Below are positions 9,577 to 12,444 of a DNA stretch of 12,444 nt, one piece after another; position 1 is the first letter of the stretch; each line of letters begins with the position of its first letter. The stretch lies in the NCBI GenBank assembly GCA_005885325.1, contig VAYX01000055.1, positions 1-12,444 on the forward strand, given 5' to 3'. The notes under the pieces were generated by a model. It ran no database searches and was not told the origin of the DNA. It saw only the letters and a program-made list of their open reading frames with translations. This DNA comes from Actinomycetota bacterium (GTDB taxonomy: Bacteria; Actinomycetota; UBA4738; HRBIN12). Made by a program: the position numbers and the translations under genes.

Positions 9577-9630
9577 GCGAACGCCACGCGCGATCCGGCC
9601 GTCGGCAGGGTCCTGTCGTCCGGCAAACCG

Positions 9631-9894
9631 TTGAAGGGAGCCCGGATGGTAGTGTTGGTCGCGCCCGGGTCGGGAACCACGGCCTTCGTGGCCGGCCGGC
9701 GGATCGGTGGGGCGGTCCACCGGAACCGAGCTCGTCGAATCCTGAAGGCCGCATGGCGAGAGGTCGGGACGCGGGCTCGAGAGGGATACGACATCGCGTT
9801 CGTGGCCAGGGGAGCCATCCGCGGGAGCAAGACACAGGACCTGGTGGCCGAGATGGAGGAGTTGCTGACTCGCGCGGGCGTGATGGGGGCGTGA
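9631..9894 (+). CDS. rnpA: Ribonuclease P protein component, apparently N-terminally short
   Basis: RnpA binds the RNase P RNA and helps 5' maturation of tRNA. The core signature FVAGRRIGGAVHRNRARRIL, with the RNR motif contacting RNA, and the later EGYDIAFVARGAI are clear. Standard starts are TTG 9631 (87 residues, no Shine-Dalgarno) or ATG 9646 (82 residues, AGGGAG five bases upstream). Both are short for RnpA, usually about 110-130 residues. The same frame remains open back to the rpmH stop, and its translation there (DPAVGRVLSSGKPLKGARMV) aligns with the family's first helix (the DF...V...G pattern), so translation may begin near 9586 at a non-standard codon such as ACG, or a base is wrong. 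Its stop overlaps the yidD GTG (GTGA). Identity is secure, the start is not. Confidence 0.88.
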   Translation: MKGARMVVLVAPGSGTTAFVAGRRIGGAVHRNRARRILKAAWREVGTRAREGYDIAFVARGAIRGSKTQDLVAEMEELLTRAGVMGA

Positions 9895-10211
9895 GGACGC
9901 GCCGGCTCCTGTGGGCGGGCGGGGCACCGGTCCGGTGGGCCATGCTCGCCCTGATCCGGGTGTACCAGCTGACCCTGTCGGCGTGGCTGGGAGGGCAGTG
10001 CCGGTTCTACCCCTCGTGCTCCCAGTACGCCCGGGAGGCCATCCAGGTCCACGGCGCCCTGAGAGGGTCGGGCCTGGCTGCGTGGCGGATCCTGCGGTGT
10101 GGGCCGTTCACCGACGGGGGGTTCGACCCGGTCCCCCGAGCGAGAACCCGACGGGCACAGTATGAGAGCGTCATACAAGGCCACGGGGAAGCCGGCGGGG
10201 TGGGTCCGTGA
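9891..10211 (+). CDS. yidD: Membrane protein insertion efficiency factor YidD
   Basis: YidD is a small membrane-associated protein that aids YidC-dependent insertion. The family core is present: LIRVYQLTLSAWLGGQCRFY, then PSCSQYAREAIQVHGALRG, then RILRCGPFTDGGFDPVP, with three conserved cysteines (37, 43, 70 counted from GTG 9891). The N-terminal stretch is amphipathic/hydrophobic. The GTG at 9891 overlaps the rnpA stop as GTGA, the same arrangement as between yidD and yidC, so I prefer it; it gives 106 residues. An ATG at 9942 gives 89 residues and matches the usual MLALIRVYQ start, so it remains possible. The frame also runs upstream to 9753 inside rnpA, which is not real coding. Confidence 0.93.
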   Translation: MRTRRLLWAGGAPVRWAMLALIRVYQLTLSAWLGGQCRFYPSCSQYAREAIQVHGALRGSGLAAWRILRCGPFTDGGFDPVPRARTRRAQYESVIQGHGEAGGVGP

Positions 10212-11293
10212 TCAACGCGGTTCCCTGGTCCCCGCTCTTCCAGGCGCTGCTGAACGGCCTCGGGTGGTTGATCTCCAGGATCTACGACGTGATCCCCAAC
10301 TATGGGGTGACCATCATCGTGCTCACCGTGCTGATCCGGGTGGTCCTCCTGCCTCTGGGGATCAAGCAGATCAGGTCGATGCAGCACATGCAGCTGGTGC
10401 AGCCGAAGGTGAAGGCGGTTCAGCAGAAACACAAGGGCAACAAGCAGAAACAGCAGGAAGAGGTGATGAAGCTCTACCGGGAGTACGGGGTCAACCCGTT
10501 CTCGGGGTGCTGGCCGGTCCTCCTGCAGTTCCCCATCCTGATCGCGATGTACTCGGTCCTGAGGTTCCCCCAGCACCCCATCCACATCCCTGACAACACG
10601 CAGCTGTACCGGGTGGTCACCGCCCAGATCCCTCCCGTCTCGTCTCCCCAAGCCGTGCCCGACACGGCCCAGCCGAGCAACGGCACCGAGTTCCTGGGCA
10701 TGAACCTGCTGTGCCCGGCATCTCAGGCCGGGAACGCCAACGCAAAGCTGCGTGACCGGATCTCGGTCAACGGGCAGACCGCCACCGTGGAATACCCGGT
10801 CGACTGCGGCAGCGGGGGGCTGACCAGGGTTCCGTACTACGTCTTCGTCGTGCTGATGTTCGGCACGACCTACTTCCAGCAGCGCCAGATGCAGAAGGCC
10901 AGCCCGCCGGGAGCATCGTCCTCCCAGCAGCAGGCCCTGCTGCGGATCATGCCGATCATGTTCGGGGTCTTCGGGTTCTTCTTCCCCGCCGGGCTGGTCG
11001 TGTACTGGACCACGTCGAACCTGTGGCAGATCGGCCAGCAGTACTTCATGCTCAGGACCCGCCCGTCCGCGGAGGACCTGGCGGCGAAAGCCGATGGCAA
11101 GAAGGCCAGGAAGGGCTTCCTGGCGTCGCTCATGGACCGGGTCTCGGACGAGCGTCAGAGCCGGGAGGGACCGACGGGTAAATCGACCGGGGGATCCAAG
11201 CCGGGCCCGGCCACCGGGCCGACCCCTCCCCCAAAGAAGCCCGGCTCGGGAGGCAACGGTGGACGAAGTCGAAAGAAGCGCCCCAAGCGTTGA
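10208..11293 (+). CDS. yidC: Membrane protein insertase YidC/Oxa1 family
   Basis: YidC inserts proteins into the cytoplasmic membrane, alone or with SecYEG. The 361 residues start at GTG, overlapping the yidD stop (GTGA). Hydrophobic segments lie at about 11-27, 33-50, 98-118, 208-224 and 247-275. Arg44 in VLTVLIRVVLLPL is the hydrophilic-groove arginine; GCWPVLLQFPILIAMYSVLR and PAGLVVYWTTSNLWQIGQQY are family signatures. Residues 52-95 form the charged cytoplasmic loop. Between the third and fourth segments is a long insert (about 120-207), probably outside the membrane, with Cys169 and Cys200. The C-terminal 85 residues form a basic Gly/Pro/Lys tail (ending SRKKRPKR), likely to bind ribosomes. 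No cleavable signal peptide is obvious. The tail coding overlaps jag by 35 bp. Confidence 0.96.
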   Translation: MINAVPWSPLFQALLNGLGWLISRIYDVIPNYGVTIIVLTVLIRVVLLPLGIKQIRSMQHMQLVQPKVKAVQQKHKGNKQKQQEEVMKLYREYGVNPFSGCWPVLLQFPILIAMYSVLRFPQHPIHIPDNTQLYRVVTAQIPPVSSPQAVPDTAQPSNGTEFLGMNLLCPASQAGNANAKLRDRISVNGQTATVEYPVDCGSGGLTRVPYYVFVVLMFGTTYFQQRQMQKASPPGASSSQQQALLRIMPIMFGVFGFFFPAGLVVYWTTSNLWQIGQQYFMLRTRPSAEDLAAKADGKKARKGFLASLMDRVSDERQSREGPTGKSTGGSKPGPATGPTPPPKKPGSGGNGGRSRKKRPKR

Positions 11294-11930
11294 GGAGGCC
11301 ATCGAGGCCGCCTTGGCGGAGCTCGGCGCCACCGAGCAGGAGGTGGCGGTGCAGATCCTTCAGGAGCCTCGCGGTGGGTTCATGGGGGTCGGTTCCCAGG
11401 AGGCGGTGGTCAGGGTTCGTCTCCGGGCTCGGCGCGAGGAGGCGACGGAGGAAGATCTCGAGGAGCAGGCCGAGATCGCGGCCGATTTCGTCGAGGGGCT
11501 GCTCTCGCGCATCGGGCTGGTGGCTGAGGTGGAACAGCAGGTGGACGACGGGACCATGTATCTGAACGTCGTCGGGGGGGAGTCCGAGGACGATGAGGAG
11601 GACATGGGTCTCCTGATCGGGCGACACGGCCAGACGCTGGAAGCGGTCCAGGAGCTGACCCGGGTCGTGGTGGCCCACAAGACGGGACTGCGATGCAGGG
11701 TCATCGTGGACGTGGAGGACTACAAGAAGCGGCAGCGAGCCCGCTTGGCTTCCAGGGCTGTGGAGGTCGCCCGGCGAGTGGCCCGAACGGGCAAGGAAGA
11801 GGCCCTGGATCCGATGAACCCGTATGAACGCAAGGTGGTGCACGATGCCGTGGCCGGGGTATCGGGGGTCGAGAGCTCCAGTCGCGGTGAAGACCCCGAT
11901 CGACGGGTCGTGATCCGGCCTCGGAGCTGA
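11259..11930 (+). CDS. jag: Jag/KhpB RNA-binding protein (Jag-N, KH, R3H)
   Basis: This 223-residue protein has the three-part Jag (KhpB/EloR) layout: a Jag-N domain (about 1-55, with EEAIEAALAELG and GGFMGVGSQEA), an acidic linker, a KH domain with the GRHG loop (121-124) in LLIGRHGQTLEAVQ, and a C-terminal R3H domain with R191-x3-H195 in NPYERKVVHDAV. In studied Gram-positives it binds RNA, pairs with KhpA and affects cell elongation and division; that role is inferred here. The GTG start at 11259 is supported by GGGAGG five bases upstream (11248-11253) and by the family N-terminus. It lies inside the yidC 3' end, 35 bp overlapping, so it is translationally linked. An upstream extension of the frame to 11094 is a yidC shadow. 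Confidence 0.94.
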   Translation: MDEVERSAPSVEEAIEAALAELGATEQEVAVQILQEPRGGFMGVGSQEAVVRVRLRARREEATEEDLEEQAEIAADFVEGLLSRIGLVAEVEQQVDDGTMYLNVVGGESEDDEEDMGLLIGRHGQTLEAVQELTRVVVAHKTGLRCRVIVDVEDYKKRQRARLASRAVEVARRVARTGKEEALDPMNPYERKVVHDAVAGVSGVESSSRGEDPDRRVVIRPRS

Positions 11931-11940
11931 AGCCGAGGCC
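11917..11940 (+). terminator. Hairpin across the jag stop codon (possible terminator)
   Basis: GGCCTCGG (11917-11924) and CCGAGGCC (11933-11940) form a perfect 8-bp GC-rich stem with an 8-nt loop containing the jag TGA. No U-run follows (CTAAGGG comes next), so if it terminates it would be of the U-poor type reported in actinobacteria; it may only slow transcription or protect the 3' end. Confidence 0.35.
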
Positions 11941-11950
11941 CTAAGGGTCG

Positions 11951-11966
11951 CGTTTCACGTGAAACA
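11951..11966. promoter_or_regulatory. parS: parS, ParB centromere site
   Basis: CGTTTCACGTGAAACA matches the parS consensus TGTTTCACGTGAAACA at 15 of 16 bases; the inner dyad GTTTCACGTGAAAC is perfect. ParB (Spo0J) loads here to organise and segregate the origin. It lies about 4.3 kb from the trio array, within the typical origin-proximal zone. It sits between jag and rsmG, and the alternative rsmG GTG at 11959 lies at its centre. Confidence 0.9.
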
Positions 11967-12003
11967 TGACGAAGACCGCCCCGCCGAGGAGGAATCCGCG
12001 GCT

Positions 12004-12444
12004 GTGGTCGCATCGGGGGACCGGTTGGGCGTCCATCTCGAAACCTCCCAGGCGGAGGCCCTCTTGTCATTCGAGCGTCTTCTCCTCGACCGGGCGATCC
12101 CGCTGGGCCTGGTGGCGCGGGGGGACCGGACCGCTCTCCGAGAGCGACATATCCTGGACTCGCTGCGGGCGGTCCTGGTCCTCGAAGGATCGGACGTCGA
12201 CGCCTACGATCTGGGCTCCGGCGCAGGGCTGCCGGGGATCGTGGTGGCCATCGCTCGCCCATCGTTGCATGTGGGCTTGGCCGAGCCCAGGAGTCGCCGG
12301 GCCGCCTTCCTGGAGCTCGCCGTGGAGCGGCTGGGGTTGGCCAATGTTGCCGTCCTGGCCAGGCCGGCGGACCGGCTTGAGGAGAGGGTGGACATCTGCT
12401 TCGCCCGGGCCCTGGCACCGTTTCCGCAGGCTTGGGAGCTCGCT
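12004..12444 (+). CDS. rsmG: 16S rRNA (guanine-N7) methyltransferase RsmG, 5' part
   Basis: RsmG (GidB) methylates N7 of the conserved guanine (G527 in E. coli) of 16S rRNA using S-adenosylmethionine; its loss gives low-level streptomycin resistance in other bacteria. The frame is open to the right edge, so the 3' end is missing. Visible are RERHILDSLRAV, the SAM-binding loop YDLGSGAGLPGI (68-79), an acidic residue at the end of strand 2 (LAEP), RRAAFLELAVERLGL, and FARALAPF, equivalent to the family's SRAFAS segment. GTG 12004 has AGGAGG 11 bases upstream (11987-11992) and gives a normal N-terminus. GTG 11959, inside parS, is in frame, would add 15 hydrophilic residues and has only a distant AAGGG. 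The ATG at 11966 is out of frame. Confidence 0.93.
   Translation, partial: MVASGDRLGVHLETSQAEALLSFERLLLDRAIPLGLVARGDRTALRERHILDSLRAVLVLEGSDVDAYDLGSGAGLPGIVVAIARPSLHVGLAEPRSRRAAFLELAVERLGLANVAVLARPADRLEERVDICFARALAPFPQAWELA

Noticed and set aside
9187..9927. Upstream extension of the dnaA frame giving a 707-residue protein
   Set aside because: The added part crosses the dnaA promoter and runs antisense through rpmH and rnpA; ATG 9186 starts the recognised domain I.
10007..11332. 441-codon minus-strand frame opposite yidC
   Set aside because: No start context or domain; yidC on the plus strand has all family signatures.
11966..11968. ATG at the edge of parS as the rsmG start
   Set aside because: It is in a different frame from the RsmG motifs; the in-frame starts are GTG 11959 and GTG 12004.

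Overview
This window is the replication-origin locus of a high-GC bacterium. Gene content, order and orientation match the conserved oriC region of Actinomycetota: dnaA-dnaN-recF-DUF721(dciA)-gyrB-gyrA leave in one direction, and rpmH-rnpA-yidD-yidC-jag-rsmG leave in the other. About two thirds of the bases are G or C by eye, GTG and TTG starts are frequent, and genes are packed with few gaps. I cannot place it below the phylum; an uncultured or deep-branching actinobacterial lineage would fit.

Layout, left to right. Positions 2-505 (+) hold the C-terminal half of a major-facilitator transporter, which enters from outside the window and overlaps the end of gyrA tail to tail. Positions 477-9186 (-) hold six replication and topology genes, read leftwards: dnaA (initiator), dnaN (sliding clamp), recF (gap repair), dciA (DUF721, putative helicase loader), gyrB and gyrA (DNA gyrase). 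The 199-bp dnaA-dnaN gap carries the probable unwinding element: four perfect DnaA-trio triplets, flanked on one side by an A/T-rich stretch and on the other by degenerate DnaA boxes. The 252-bp dnaA-rpmH gap holds divergent promoters and further DnaA-box-like sites, so the origin may be bipartite. Positions 9439-12444 (+) hold rpmH (L34), rnpA (RNase P protein), yidD and yidC (membrane protein insertion), jag/khpB (KH-R3H RNA binding) and the 5' part of rsmG (16S rRNA methyltransferase). A 15/16 match to the ParB site parS lies just before, or overlaps, the start of rsmG. This is where parA-parB commonly follow, though they are outside the window.

The genes cover initiation, elongation, supercoiling and segregation on one side and ribosome/RNA maturation plus membrane insertion on the other, all transcribed away from the origin. 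I see no mobile element, CRISPR array, tRNA or rRNA, and no new multi-gene system. The most useful second-look items are the GyrA quinolone-pocket substitutions, the DnaA-trio origin, the rnpA frame whose homology runs upstream of any standard start codon, and parS at the rsmG start.
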